A stretch of 64,000 nt of DNA, from NCBI RefSeq assembly GCF_963924675.1, contig NC_089224.1:45489158-45553157 (forward strand). Direction: 5' to 3'. Source of the DNA: Phocoena phocoena. Taxonomy: Eukaryota > Chordata > Mammalia > Artiodactyla > Phocoenidae. Positions 21,951 to 34,260 of the stretch are shown here, piece after piece; the first letter of the stretch is position 1, and each line of letters opens with the position of its first letter. The position numbers and the translations under genes were made by a program. Under the pieces are notes generated by a model. That model was not told where the DNA came from. It was given only the letters and a program-made list of their open reading frames with translations, and searched no databases.

Positions 21951-22150
21951 TATTTTATTTTTAAAAATTTAATTATTTTTCACCCTGCTGGGTCTTTGTG
22001 GCTGTGAGCAGGCTTTCTCTAGTTGTGGCGAGCAGGGGCTACTCTTCATTGTGATGCACGGGCTTCTCACTGCAATGGCTTCTCTTGTTGTGGAACACGG
22101 GCTCTAGGCATACGGGTTTCAGTAGCTGCGCCACGTGGGCTCAGTAGTTG
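21951..22150 (-). mobile_element. SINE cut off at a duplication junction
   Basis: Reverse-oriented CHR SINE matching 27070-27270, but it stops after 'gctcagtagttgtgg'. The remaining 150 bp and the head, present at 27271-27418, are gone, and the sequence continues directly with the left end of the 26-kb unit. This is a rearrangement breakpoint. Confidence 0.9.
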
Positions 22151-23111
22151 TGGGTGGCATTCCAAAGGTCAACCCTATCCAGCAAAATCTCATTCCTCTG
22201 TATTCATTTTTCTCTTTGGGTTTTCTTGTGTATGAGATGAGAGGCATTGACATTGAGTGCATGGAAGATACACAATATGCAGGATCAATGCTACAAGCTA
22301 TGGTGGCTTGATGTTTCATTAGAGGACTTTCTCTCCATCATATGCTTGAACACAAAGTCATAATGTGAGAGGTGCCCTCTGCTTACTTATGAGCTGTCCT
22401 TGTCTGTCTTGTGGATTTTGCTTATGTTTGAGCCTCAGTGTGATGTGGGCATCGGGAATTAAGCACAAATAGGTTGTATTTTATTATTTAATTCTAAAAA
22501 AGATATCTAGGAGATCAATAATTACGTCTAGTCCTAAAGAGAAAAAGTTGTTGACAATATCTAGAGGAATATCTAGCAGCTAGTGAAGTTAGAAATCATT
22601 TTATGATATGAATCAAAACTAATAATTACTTAAAAATAAACGTTAAGAAAATCATTTAAATTTTCAATGCTTTTAGCAGTTTTGATAGATTTTAAAATAT
22701 ATCTATACAATGGTATTCTTGTGAAGTATCTGTATAAATTTTTAGTGAATATGTAATTTGATACATTCCTATTTATTAAGTAAATGTATTACATTAAAAG
22801 TCATTCTGCACACTTAACCAAAATGTTAAATTAATTGCAGTAGCTTTTACAGCTAATTTTTAGCCTAATTTTTTTTGTCATACTCACCCCTGCATCAAAT
22901 AAAAAGAAAAGACTTTTCACTTTCTTTTTCTATTTATAAAGTAGAGATATGCATGGAGTACACATCAATGTACACAGTATATCTGTGTATCAAAATTTCA
23001 TAGGGGGGCCATATGGAAAAAAAATATCTAGAAAGGTTCTGTGGGCAGGAGAAGGGGAGGCAAGGATAAAAAACAGTGGTTGAGAAACCCTGCCCTAACC
23101 TATCTGAAGAG
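22151..23111. other. 5' flank of IFNA2, no gene
   Basis: The first 320 bp lack a counterpart near IFNA1; the rest pairs with 17180-17820. No gene or nameable repeat is seen. Confidence 0.55.
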
Positions 23112-23190
23112 TGCAAAATGAAAAGCAAAAACAGAAGTAGAAAGTAAGAGGGAACATTCAGAAAATGGAAACGAATGGGTTCCCATTTAA
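23112..23190 (+). promoter_or_regulatory. IFNA2 virus-responsive promoter
   Basis: The same GAAANN-rich array as in IFNA1, here with gaaaatggaaacgaatgg near the end, closing in the CATTTAAG box at about 23184-23191. Confidence 0.8.
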
Positions 23191-23286
23191 GACCCAGGCC
23201 TGAAGGAAGGTCTTCAGAGAACCTAGAGAGCAGAGTTCACAGAGTCCCCCACCTCTGCCAGGCCGGCAGCATCTACAGGGTCCCCG

Positions 23287-23856
23287 ATGGCCCCAACCGT
23301 GTCCTTACTCCTGGCCCTGGTGCTACTCAGCTGCAACTCCAACTGCTCTCTGGGCTGCGACCTGCCTCAGACCCACAGCCTGACGAACACGAGGGCCCTG
23401 ATGCTCCTGCAACAAATGAGGAGAATCTCCCCCTTCTCCTGCCTGAAGGACAGAAATGACTTTGGATTCCCCCAGGACGCGTTTGGAGGCAACCAGTTCC
23501 AGAAGGCTCAAGCCATCGCTGTCGTCCATGAGATGATCCAGCAGACCTTCCAGCTCTTCAGCACAGAGGGCTCGGCTGCCGCTTGGGATGAGACCCTCCT
23601 GGACAAGTTCTGCACTGCACTTTATCAGCAGCTCACTGACCTGCAAGCCTGTCTGATGCAGGAGGCGGGGCCGGAAGGGACTCCCCTGCTGAAGGAGGAC
23701 TCCATCCTGGCTGTGAGGAAATACTTCCACAGAATCACTGTCTATCTGCAAGAGAAGAAGTACAGCCCTTGTGCCTGGGAGATTGTCAGAGCAGAAGTCA
23801 TGAGATCCTTCTCTTCATCAACAAACTTGCAAGAAAGCCTCAGGAGGAAGGAATGA
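23287..23856 (+). CDS. IFNA: Interferon alpha, copy 2
   Basis: A 189-residue alpha interferon with a 23-residue signal peptide (MAPTVSLL...) and a 166-residue mature chain from CDLPQTHS. All four cysteines, the LKDR receptor motif and the [10 protein letters not shown] tail are in place. The protein is identical to IFNA3 at 49399, and I saw no nucleotide difference between the two coding regions. It differs from IFNA1 at six residues. The ATG at 23287 is the first in frame after the promoter and opens the signal peptide. There is no intron and no N-glycosylation sequon in the mature chain. Confidence 0.96.
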   Translation: MAPTVSLLLALVLLSCNSNCSLGCDLPQTHSLTNTRALMLLQQMRRISPFSCLKDRNDFGFPQDAFGGNQFQKAQAIAVVHEMIQQTFQLFSTEGSAAAWDETLLDKFCTALYQQLTDLQACLMQEAGPEGTPLLKEDSILAVRKYFHRITVYLQEKKYSPCAWEIVRAEVMRSFSSSTNLQESLRRKE

Positions 23857-24285
23857 CACACACCTGGTTCAACACGGAAATGATTCTCACTAACGAGACC
23901 ACACTTCACCTGTGCTGCCATGTCAAAGACTCTCATTTCTGCTCTCATCATGTCCTGAATTGAATTAATTTGTCATGTGTTTTCAGGAATATTAAGCAAC
24001 ATGATGATCTACGCTACAGGCACTCGTCCCTCATAGATGCCCATGCTGATCTATCTACTTACTTACCTACTTAAATATTTAGTTATCTATTTTAATATTT
24101 ATTTTACTATTTATAAAGATTTAAATTATTTTTATTTACATAATATTATGTGCATGTATACATTGTGGTTAAGAGAAAAAATATATACTTTGTATTAACT
24201 CAGTTTACGAGTTTTCTTTGTTCATTAAATTCTTACTAGAGAAAACTTCCTGTTTTGCTTTTTTTCTTTAAAAAAGAAACACCAA
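23857..24285 (+). promoter_or_regulatory. IFNA2 3' UTR with AU-rich elements
   Basis: AU-rich element at about 24060-24140 and the likely polyadenylation signal ATTAAA at 24224-24229. Confidence 0.65.
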
Positions 24286-24496
24286 GGAGCTTCCCTGGTG
24301 GCACAGTGGTTGAGAGTCCGCCTGCTGATGCAGGGTACACAGGTTCGTGCCCCGGTCTGGGAAGATCCCACATGCCGTGGAGCAGCTGGGCCCGTGAGCC
24401 ATGGCCGCTGAGCCTGTGTGTCCAGAGCCTGTGCTCTGCAATGGGAGAGGCCAAAACAGTGAGAGGCCCGCGTACCACCAAAAAAAAAAAAAGAAA
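24286..24496 (+). mobile_element. CHR-type SINE downstream of IFNA2
   Basis: Counterpart of 18997-19200, with the target word gaaacaccaag repeated at 24497-24507. Shared by all alpha repeats. Confidence 0.9.
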
Positions 24497-24719
24497 GAAA
24501 CACCAAGCCTGAATGTGCAACCTGATTAAAGAATGTATCTTACAATTCCTTGACCCATCATTACAATTTTCACATTAGAAATAAAAATAGACTTCTTCTA
24601 GCCAGGTCGTGTGTTGCCCTCAGGACCTAGAGGTGAACATAACTAATCCAATTCTGCTTTGGGTAACTTTGATTGTTTTTTTGAAAGGAAAGTAACCTAA
24701 AAACAATAATCAGTTGATA

Positions 24720-24977
24720 CAGGGACTTCCTTGGTGGTACAGTGTTTAAGACTCTGCTCTCCCAATACAGGGGGCCCGGATTCCATCCCTGGTCAGGGAA
24801 CTAGATCCTGCATGCCGCGACTAAGAGCCCACATGCCGCAAGCAACTAAAGGATCCTGAATGCTGCAACCAAAGATCCCGAATGCCGTGATGAAGATCCT
24901 GCACGCAGGAATGAAGATCCCGTGTGCCGCAACAAAGACCTGGCGCAGCCAAATAAATAAATAAGCAGTTTTAAAAA
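24720..24977 (+). mobile_element. Divergent CHR-like SINE
   Basis: Counterpart of 19421-19678, with fewer decayed CpG sites than that copy. Confidence 0.85.
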
Positions 24978-24988
24978 ATCAGTTAATT

Positions 24989-26862
24989 CACAATTAAATT
25001 TAATTATTTTTAAAATAGTACTAATGTGTAGTAGAAATTAATATCAGTTAAATTTAGTGCTACAGTGAGAAGGTGGGAAAATGGAATTCCCCCAGCAGAA
25101 GGTAGATCATGTCATGCGTGGATATAGAAATTAAAGCAGTAGCTATTACCTATAGTTAACTAGTAGACATTTCAGTGCAAATGTCCATTGGATACTGGAG
25201 ATGGCAATTTATAAGCAATTCCGTGAAGTGTAAAGCATGGAACAGGAGAAGGGATCAAATAGGAGGAGAGTATAATGAGAAAAGGACTGAAAATTGAATA
25301 CTAAGACCTCAACGTTAAAAGGGAGGGAACGCTACAAAGGAAAGCAAGGGGAATGGCCATATGTTAACAGGACAAGAGAGAAAGGTGAGAAGACCATGTT
25401 TGAAAGACTGAAACTGCTTAGAAGATTCAATGCCTTCGTGAAAACGTAGATGGAAAGTGCTCCTACATTGGGAAAAGAGATGGCATTGGTCACTTAGTGA
25501 CAGCTTGTTTGGTAGAATTAATCAGCAGAACCCATACTGGAGCAAGAGGAAGGGTAACAAGGGAAGAACTTCCATTGTCATTATTTCACCTGGGGGGTCA
25601 CTTTACTTCTTTCACTCTCATCATAGTCAGATTTGCATTCGTTTTCCTTTTACCTCAGTACATCAAATGCAAGAAGAGCTTTCCAAGAAAGTTGAATGGA
25701 GAAGCAAATCAATGATGTATTGAACATTATGGAAAATCATGGTATGGGCCCTTTATGTTTCCATTTTTGCTTCCCTCTTAAGATACTCAACTCAAGATGA
25801 TAAAGGAAGTAATTCAGTAGTAGCAAGACAAACCCTGCCCAGAAAAATACTAAATGAAAAAGAACGTATAACATTACAAAGACTCTGACACCAGGAAAGC
25901 AGAGAAGGCTAATTTTATCTAGCATCCTATGCCCTACATTTTCACCACCCTACGTCTTCACCGGGAGATGGAGAATGATGAACGAAGAGGCTCAGTAGAA
26001 ATGTACTGAATCGTCTAATGATGCTTAATAATTACTTCAATATAAGGGTCTGACACGAGGTCAGTAGAAGCTTCTGCTGGGAGGTCTAATGGAAAATCTA
26101 AGAATACTCTTTGTTAATAATTATTTGGAATAATTATTATGAACTCTGTACTAATGATAAAATGGTGAACAAGATATAGACCTGTCACCTATGGTGGTTA
26201 CTTGTCAAACAGGTCTAATCAATCCATTTTCAAAAAGACCAGTCCCAAAAGATAAGCCAGCTTCGCTGATATGGAAAATAAAGAGGGCAGAAACAGAGCC
26301 CAGGACTAGAAGTAAACACAGCCAACCTCTTAGCAAGATAAATGTAAATCCTCACCCTAAAGGCCAATTTACCTCAGTTCCTTTTACCCCATACATCATG
26401 TTCAACTTTCAACAGAAACTTACCATACTAAAAGGTGAAAAACACAGTTTGAAGAGACAGAGCAAGTATCAGAACTAGACTTATATACAGGAGAGATTTA
26501 GAAATGATCAGACTAGGAGTCAAAATGATAGAGACTAACGTGCAAAGGGCTCTAATATAGTCATCTATTTATTCTCCTACTTTATCTCAGTCATACCATG
26601 TATGGTATTTTAAATAGTTCTGTTCATATAATATCATGTTCAACTTTATAGTGTATTCAATATAATAAAATATGCTTACCTCTATATTGTTTCAAATTAT
26701 TTTCTTGTTTAATTTATGAAACTCTCCCCCAGATGACATCTTGGATATTTTTAGTCTAACAAAAAGAAGTAGCTTTAATTTGCAAGGCATACTGAAACAT
26801 GGATGGTAAATTCTACTCATCATTCATTTATTTCAGTGGTTTATATTTTATATATATATATA
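24989..26862. other. 3' flank of IFNA2, no gene
   Basis: Non-coding flank shared with IFNA1 and IFNA3. No recognisable gene. Confidence 0.6.
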
Positions 26863-27065
26863 TTTTTTTTTTTTGCAGTACGTGGGCCTCTCACTGTTGC
26901 GGCCCCTCCCGCTGCGGAGCACGGGCTCCGGACGCGCAGGCTCAGCGGCCATGGCTCACGGGCCCAGCCGCTCCGCGGCACGTGGGATCCTCCCGGACCG
27001 GGGCACGAACCCGCGTTCCCCGCCTTGGCAGGCGGACTCTCAACCACTGCGCCAGCAGGGAAGCC
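26863..27065 (-). mobile_element. Younger CHR-type SINE, absent from the IFNA1 repeat
   Basis: Poly(T) at the left, a CpG-rich, little-decayed body and the head 'agggaagcc' at the right. In the IFNA1 repeat (about 21945) the sequence 'tatattttattttattttta' runs on uninterrupted. Here it is split, with tatattttat on both sides. The element therefore arrived after the 5-kb duplication and before the 26-kb duplication, since block C has it. Confidence 0.92.
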
Positions 27066-27069
27066 CTAT

Positions 27070-27418
27070 ATTTTATTTTTAAAAATTTAATTATTTTTCG
27101 CCTGCTGGGTCTTTGTTGCTGTGCGCAGGCTTTCTCTAGTTGTGGCGAGCAGGGGCTACTCTTCGTTGTGATGCACGGGCTTCTCATTGCGATGGCTTCT
27201 CTTGTTGTGGAGCACGGGCTCTAGGCGTGTGGGTTTCAGTCGTTGCGGCGCGTGGGCTCAGTAGTTGTGGCTCGCGGGCTCTAGAGCACAGGCTCAGTAG
27301 TTGTGGCCCACGGGCTTAGTTGCTCCGTGGCATGTGGGATCTTCCTGGACCAGGGATCGAACCCATGTCCCCTGCAATGGCAGGCAGATTCTTAATCACT
27401 GCACCAGCGGAGAAGTCC
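27070..27418 (-). mobile_element. CHR-type SINE, complete copy
   Basis: Full reverse-oriented element ending in 'gagaagtccc', with ggtttatatttta and ggttatatttta at the outer flanks. Its left two thirds match the truncated copy at 21951-22150. Confidence 0.88.
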
Positions 27419-30400
27419 CAGGTTATATTTTAAAACTTCATATTTCTATATCGGATATATGATAGTTCTGAGAATACAGAGGTGAAAAAAGAAAATGCCA
27501 AACCTATTCTTCTGGAGAGTTCTGTTTGGAAAAGATAAAAGATATAAAAAAAGTAATCATGCTAAATTATTTCAATTAAGTTTCCTATTACAATGAGAGA
27601 TAGGGAAAAGGGGATTCTCTCACCAGAATTTGGAATGAGGCATCTCAAGAAGGGGAGAAAGCACATGGACTCCATAAAGTGGCCAAGAAACATCTAAAGA
27701 CAGACTTCCCATTGGAAGCAGCATATGTGGATGTCATTCCGAAGGAGTAGAGTGTAGGACGAGATGACGACCGAAAGCTCATGAGGACCTTCAACTTTTA
27801 AGAGTGAGAAAGAGAAGGAGAGTCTGAAGAGGGCACAAAGGCGGAGTAGCCAGTGCACTTAGGAGTCAACCAAGGAAAAATAATCTTCAGAAAGCACCAA
27901 AGAAGAAAACAAAGAGCTTGAGAATTACAGAGGATGGAAGTTAAATAATTATTTATATGTGATATGGGTTTCTGCATTGAGTCTAGATTCTGCCAGGACA
28001 CACGTGTGATGCTGGGGAATCACTTAACTTCCCTGAGTCTCAGTTTCCTCAAAAATAAAGTACGGAAAATATTCCTAGAGTTGTATTGAATATTAGACCA
28101 ACCAGAATATTTAAGAACACTTAGCAGAGTATCATCCACAGAGTGAGGGCTAAACAGGTACTGAGTTGTTTCCTATATTTTTCATATAGGTCTAAATGGG
28201 AAAAATGAATTCTCCTCCCCGCCTCTCTGTCACTGACTGCAAAACAATGACAGCCTAAAAATCAGAACTGGGAGAAAGGGTGTCATCAATTGTATGTAAT
28301 TTTATATACAATAATATACATATATGGTACATATATATGAATACATAGTATAAAATATGCTACATATAAAATATACCATATATCTATCTGCTGATTCTGA
28401 TACAAGGCACAATTCCCCTTCCTCTCTGTTTTCCTGGATCCCATTCTTTCACTAAAATATCACAATCATTCAGTTCCTCCGGGTGTAGAAATCCATAGTG
28501 TACTTTCCCCATTCACTCTGCATTAAGCTGTACTGCCCATTCATACAGCTGTTTCTTTCTCCATTAGGGTTTCTGGCTGTCAATTTCCCCTTAAGACTAC
28601 AAAGCCACCAATGGAAAGCAGAAGCTGAGAGAAAGTTCTAGCCTTGTCAGAAACTCTCATATGACTCCACACTCCCCGCCTGCCAAGCACTGCAGGTCCA
28701 GACTGTCCACTCTCCCAGAGAAACACAGTAAATAGATGGCACCCTGCCCAACACTGAACAATGGTGGAGAATCCAGGAGCTCACCTGTGCCTCTATTTGC
28801 ACACTTCCACGTGCTGACTGCACTAGGAGGAACTCACCTGGTTCAGGACTCTTATTTGCTCAAAAAGCCCAAAGCGCAGGAAACATGGACTTGAAAGGCA
28901 GCAGCAGCTTGAGAACTTGGAAGGAGAACAGAGATGTTTAAAGCGTTCACTGGAACAGCGGCAGGTCCTCAGGACATGGAAGAACACAGATGAGCTGCAC
29001 TGAGGCAAGTGTTTCTCCAGAACATTCCTTTTCAGAGAAGAAAACATTGAGGTGCATGCAATAGCACAGAGTTCTCCCAGAAAGACGTGGCCACTAGCAG
29101 TGTCCCCAGCACTGATACCACAGCAGCCTGCGCAGTCTTGGAAGGGACGAGGGTTACCTCAGTGCCAGCTGCAAACTTCTTTTCTCCTTAGGACCCAGCA
29201 AGTTATCGCAGAGCAGGGAAGGATATTCCTGGGGAAAATGCAATCCAAGGAATTTCTCACATTCCATCATGATGTCTTTGCCCCTTTGAAAGACAAACAA
29301 AATAAAACATGCTTGAATAGAAGGGACACAGGAAGGGATTTTAATATAATTAGCAACAACTGGGATAGAGCTTTTCCAGCAGGGCAGGTATCAGTAACAT
29401 GCACACTGGAAGGTCACAATTTCTACAAGCAACAAAGAGCGAAGTGGAAATTCTTTTATTTAATTTAGGCAATTTGGGAAGAGGACACTGATGGATCAAT
29501 CATCTTTCTGTTCTTTCCAGTTGGTGCATACAGCCCTGAGTAGGTACTTTTAAAGTCAGATGGACATTTAAAGTACATTTAGAGGTTTGGAAACCTTCCT
29601 AAGGATTAGGATCCTAAAACAAGCAGAAACCATTCCTATATTACTGAAAAATATCATTTTATTAACAAATGATTTTTTAAATAATATTTTTATTTCAATT
29701 CTTCAGTATTATGATGTTTTAATGGGCTGAGGCTAGAAATTTAAATAAAGACAACTATACAAGGCCATGAGGGTGACTCTGGAGTTCAAGCCAGACTCTC
29801 CCTGCTAAGGAGCCCATTAAAAACCTTCACTGCTTCTGTCTAAGAAGCGCGTATGCTCTTCCGTCTTGGTCATACATAAGGCCTCTTCGATACCCACATC
29901 TTAACCAACAGTTGGAACAATAAAGAGTAGAGATTCTTATTTGGACTCTATCAGTAAACAAATGGATGTCCAGCCTGGACGGCAGGTGAGAAATGGAGGT
30001 GTCTTCATTGAGAATGAGAACAGCAGGCTGACCTGAGGAGGTCTCCTGGGAAATCAGTGAGGTCCTTCTTGACTGGAAACAAACGACAACATAAGAGCTG
30101 CGAGTTCAGTTTTTTGGGAGGACTTACTGAGGACTATAGCCTGGAGGACAGCCTCTCAGTCAGCTCTGATGAATTTCTCCAAGCACATAATGGGGACGTC
30201 AGTATATACGTGATTGTGGTGAAGAGGATACGTGCAATCAAGGACACATCTTGGTAGAAGGTTGCTGCTACTCATGAGGAGCATTTGTCACTCTTAATGA
30301 TTTTAGTGCTTTTCTAAGTATGAGAAGTTGCAAAAAATTGAATTCATAGAATTTTCTCAGGAAATTATCTAACTATCTGCAGGCCTATCAGAATAGAGCA

Positions 30401-30727
30401 GATCTGGGAAAATTGACAGATCAGTTTTCCCAGAGCAGAGAGTGCCCCATTCCTGATCTCCTGTCAGGGCATGTTGGGGTAAGGGACTGCTGTGGCTAAT
30501 GACTTTATTCTTGTAGAACCAGATGGTGAGTGACTTTTTAGTTGTCATCCTGAAGGAGAAACGTCAGAGCTCACATGGCCAGAAATTGTTAGGTGCATTT
30601 TTTTTTTTCTTAAACTCACAAGAAAACTCAAGCGTTAAAAATACATAGATTCCAGAGGTCAGCTCTTCTAGGGTTAATAAAGTTATTTTACTATATTTCA
30701 TTGAAGAACTCACTCACGAAGTCTTAG
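27419..30727. other. IFNA2-IFNW2 intergenic, no gene
   Basis: Nearly identical to 53530-56836. It contains a degraded MIR at 28010-28175. The open frame at 29052-29468 (138 codons) has no recognisable domain, and its identity with the block C copy only reflects the recent duplication. Confidence 0.6.
28010..28175 (+). repeat. MIR SINE relic
   Basis: 'gaatcacttaacttccctga', 'gtctcagtttcctca' and the following decayed tail match the MIR core. Copy at 54121-54286. Confidence 0.65.
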
Positions 30728-30836
30728 ACTTGGCGTTGCGTGGCTTGTGTGATCTCAGTTCCCTCACCGGGGATTGAATCGGGGCCACGGCAGTGAGAGT
30801 GCCGGATCGTAACCACTAGGCCAGTAGGAAACTTCC
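30728..30836 (-). mobile_element. Short tRNA-Glu-derived SINE fragment
   Basis: 'tgtgatctcagttccctcac', 'ggattgaatcggggccacgg' and 'gtaaccactaggcc' are the reversed tRNA-related region of a cetartiodactyl SINE. Copy at 56837-56944, where the adjacent poly(T) has changed length. Confidence 0.75.
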
Positions 30837-31240
30837 TTTTTTATTTTTTCAATAGGCAGAAAAATCTATTCCCTTCTAACTACTTAATAGTAATTTTGTC
30901 TATTTTGATTAGAACTTAAAGTCAGTTCAGTGGACTCAGACCACACCCCATGTAGCCCTACAAAACCATAGACAGTAACCCTTTGGCATCTTAAGTGGAA
31001 TAAGGGTCCTTTGTCATCTCACTGTCCTCTGTCTGCTTATTTTGTTGGTTCCTAAATATCGTGATCACGTGCAGCCTTCACTTTCTTTAATGGGTGCTTT
31101 CAGACAAATCATTGTAAGCACCCTAAGGTTTGCCCTTGTGTCTTTGGTACATTTGAAACAGTTCATTTGTCCAGATTTATATTTCTCTCCAGTTGTATAA
31201 GTGAGTTTGATCCAATAGGGTTATTGAGAGTGTTGAGCTA

Positions 31241-31368
31241 ATTTTTTTTTCTATTTTTTGGCTGCGCCACGGGGCATGCGAGATCTTAGTTCCCCAACCA
31301 GGGATCGAACCTGTGCCCCCAGAAGTGGAAACTCGGTGTCTTAACTACTGGACTGCCAGGGAAGTCCC
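31241..31368 (-). mobile_element. Short CHR-type SINE
   Basis: Reverse-oriented element of about 125 bp ending in 'gccagggaagtccc', with taattt/taaattt flanks. Copy at 57347-57474. Confidence 0.85.
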
Positions 31369-33503
31369 TAAATTTTAAAGAACTTACACAGTGGCTAGTC
31401 CATTAGTAGCAACAATAAAATTCAGTTTTTACTTTTTAATATCACGATTACTATTTACCAGCTAAGATCAGGATCTTTTGGAATCGTCTAATTCCCTTCC
31501 TTTAATTCTAGTTTTCTTAAAGTACCCTTCTCATTGCCTGAATGGATTTATCACCTAGACAGATGCTCAGCAAGACTGATCTTGCTGATCCTCCCAGACA
31601 GGGTTAGTGTTCTAGCAACTGGGGTTCTGGTTGCCAGTCACTTGTGAGCTGGTGGGTGTGACTTCTTCCTGCTCTCCTCAAAACTGATCATTCATGGATT
31701 AAATGAAAGAAACATGAGGAAGCTGGTCTTGCGAAGCTGAAGGCCGTCAACTGACCCAGGACTTGGTCTTTTCTGAGCTTCTGGCAGAAGCAACCATGTT
31801 CCTGTCTTTCTGTTTTTCACTTTGGCCTCATCCTTCTCCTCTGACGTAGCCTCGTCCCCAACTGTGCTGCACTGAAGTTAGCTAACTTAGAATCTGGCAT
31901 TGTGTCAGGGGAAATCACTTCCCTTCTTTCACATTCATGACATTCAGACCCACATTTGTTTTCTTTTTGCCCACAAGACAGCTGTCGACTTTTACTTTCT
32001 AGGACAGTTGCAGTGATAAACAAAAAATTTTAAGTTTGTAAATGATAGAGACCGGAGCCCCTTTGCCTTTCGTTACCTCCCTTTATTGTTCTTACCTCAT
32101 CATGAATTAGAACTAATGCAGGAGCAGCGAGACAAATCTGGTCCAGTAAGTCACTAAGTGAATATAAGTTACAAAAACTTTAAATGAAACATTACACACA
32201 AGTAAAGGAAAGAAGGCGATTTCTCTCTGACCTAATCCTGGGCCTCGCTGCCCTGCATTCTCAGAGGGAGACAGAGGCAGAGGAAGGGAGAAGCCCACTG
32301 GCATCAACTGACTGAATGAACAACTGAACCTCACTGGTTTCTGTGACATAAGCTTTAATGAGAGACAACACCATCGCTGAATTCTCTGGCCCCAGCTCAG
32401 AAACTTTGAGCATCACAAGTGTTGACTAGTTTTAGGAAAAGAGTTGAATAATAAAATTTGTATTTGGCAAAATAAAAATTATGTGTCTACTGAGGATAAA
32501 ATAATTAGAATTGGGTAACTCCTCCACCACCTTAGAGAAAACACACTTTTGCTCTCAGCATCTGAGGGCTGCTGACACTTCTGATACCTGAGACATGGGT
32601 CAGGAGGGGAGGAGGTCACCACTGAGGACTAGGGTCCTTCACACAAACACTCCAGGGGCAAGGCTGAGGGTCCTGGAAGATGAATTATTTTCCCAACAAA
32701 TAAACAAGCCCCTCCACAGATAGGAGATCGTAAAGTCCTCGGAATATGTGAGCCTGCCCTCAGGGTGGGAGTCCAGGTTAGGAAGGGGACTCTGTCACTC
32801 TAGAGGACAGGGTGTGACTAGATGTGATCTCTCCCTTGTGACTGAGGTGCTGCTGGGGAAATACAACTGTCTTGGAATTAGGATCTCCACACCCATGTTC
32901 TCCTGAAAAGAACCAGGATTCCTGGTGGGGGTATTGGCCCAGCCTGTGGAGGACTATAGGTCTCCAGTAAGAAAATGGTGGAAAGAAAGGACAATATCTA
33001 TAATAGTCCTCACCTCGTGGTCCCCTGAAGCATGACCACATGGACATGAAGCAACATGTTCTAGAAGGAAAGGAAACATGGGAGAAGCTCATGGACTCAT
33101 AATAATCAGCCTCTTCTCTAAATCAAACACTAAACAAAACCCATCTTTTGTTTCAAAGAGCTTATGCCAGAGTGATCTGGTAAATCCCTAAGCAAATACA
33201 GAAACCATAGGGCTGAGAGAGCCTGCCTTCCTATGTAAAGTAAGAGGTAAAAATGGAACCTAAGATCAAGGCAAAAAATTTGTTCCTGGAACAGAGAAGA
33301 CCAACATTTATGCATGAAAGAGATATAGAATGTGCATATTTACAAACCTTCATCTCTTCTGACTTTAAGACGAAAACCTTTCTCATTTGATTCATAAATA
33401 TCCATTTGGATGGGCACATCTGAAATTACTGGGAAAATTAAACTTCTTACAAAATTAATAGTTTACAATGATGACATCTTCATAGACCATACTGAGAAGA
33501 TAT
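31369..33503. other. 5' flank of IFNW2, no gene
   Basis: Non-coding; pairs with block C throughout and with 1-1082 from 32380 on. No gene recognised. Confidence 0.6.
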
Positions 33504-33578
33504 GTGAAAATCAAAAAAAGGAAGTAAAAGTGTATAGAAATGTTTAGAAAATGAAAATTCCTGTGTTCCCTATTTAAT
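33504..33578 (+). promoter_or_regulatory. IFNW2 virus-responsive promoter
   Basis: GAAANN-rich run with GAAAATGAAA at 33547-33556 and TATTTAA at 33571-33577. The start of the longest open frame (33577) lies on this box and is not the translation start. Confidence 0.8.
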
Positions 33579-33672
33579 GGCCTTGCTTAGAAAGAATGTC
33601 ATCAGAGAACCTACCCCCAAGGCTCCCCCAGACGCCCGTCTCAGCCAGGCCAGCAGCAGCCTCATTTGCCCC

Positions 33673-34260
33673 ATGGCCTTCGTGCTCTCTCTACTGACCG
33701 CCCTGGTGATGTTCAGCTATGGCCCTGGTGGATCTCTGGGCTGCGACCTGTCTCAGAACCACGTGTGGATTAGCAAGAAGAACTTCATGCTTCTGGGCCA
33801 GATGCGGAGAATCTCCCCTCGTTTCTGTCTGAAGGACAGAAAAGACTTCGGTTTCCCCCAGGACATGGTGGATGACAGCCAGCTCCCGAAGGCCCAGGCC
33901 ACCTCTGTCCTCCACGAGATGCTCCAGCAGACCTTCCGCCTCTTCCACACAGAGCGCTCCCCTGCCGCCTGGGACAGCTCCCTCCTGGACAAACTCCGCA
34001 CTGGACTCCATCAGCAGCTGGAGGACCTGGACGCCTGCTTGGTGCAGGCGATGGGAGATGAAGAAACTGCCCTGGGAGTGACAGGCCCTACACTGGCCGT
34101 GAAGAGGTACTTCCAGGGAATCCACCTCTACCTGAAAGAGAAGAAATACAGTGACTGTGCCTGGGAAATTGTCAGAGTGGAAATCATGAGATCCTCGTCT
34201 TCATCGACCAACTTGCAAGAAAGGATAAGAATTATGGATGGAGGCCTGGGGTCACCTTGA
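33673..34260 (+). CDS. IFNW: Interferon omega, copy 2
   Basis: A 195-residue omega interferon with the same 23-residue signal peptide as IFNW1 and a 172-residue mature chain from [10 protein letters not shown] to the GLGSP tail. All four cysteines and [11 protein letters not shown] are present. No sequon for N-glycosylation occurs in the mature chain. Compared with IFNW3 it has SSLLDK for TSLLDK and MRSSSSSTN for MRSLSSSTN, and it keeps the Lys-Lys pair (SKKNF) and Arg in QMRRIS. The start at 33673 is chosen for the signal peptide and because the upstream ATG overlaps the TATA box. Confidence 0.95.
   Translation: MAFVLSLLTALVMFSYGPGGSLGCDLSQNHVWISKKNFMLLGQMRRISPRFCLKDRKDFGFPQDMVDDSQLPKAQATSVLHEMLQQTFRLFHTERSPAAWDSSLLDKLRTGLHQQLEDLDACLVQAMGDEETALGVTGPTLAVKRYFQGIHLYLKEKKYSDCAWEIVRVEIMRSSSSSTNLQERIRIMDGGLGSP

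Larger units (their letters stand above)
17180..22150. repeat. 5-kb IFNA repeat, copy 1
   Basis: Direct repeat of 22474-27270, carrying IFNA1, two shared SINEs and the first part of a third. The left edge joins IFN-delta promoter sequence. The right edge cuts a SINE at 22150. Similarity by eye is well above 90 percent but clearly lower than between IFNA2 and IFNA3. Confidence 0.85.

Noticed and set aside
23175..23459. Open frame overlapping the start of IFNA2 in another frame
   Set aside because: It is a shadow of the 5' UTR and coding sequence of IFNA2.
26799..27224. Open frames of 140 codons or less across SINE sequence (also at 7215, 22023, 53093)
   Set aside because: They translate tRNA-derived SINE sequence and recur wherever the SINE does.
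29052..29468. 138-codon open frame, repeated at 55163-55579
   Set aside because: The sequence has no recognisable domain. Its identity in the two copies is explained by the recent duplication, which spared non-coding sequence equally.
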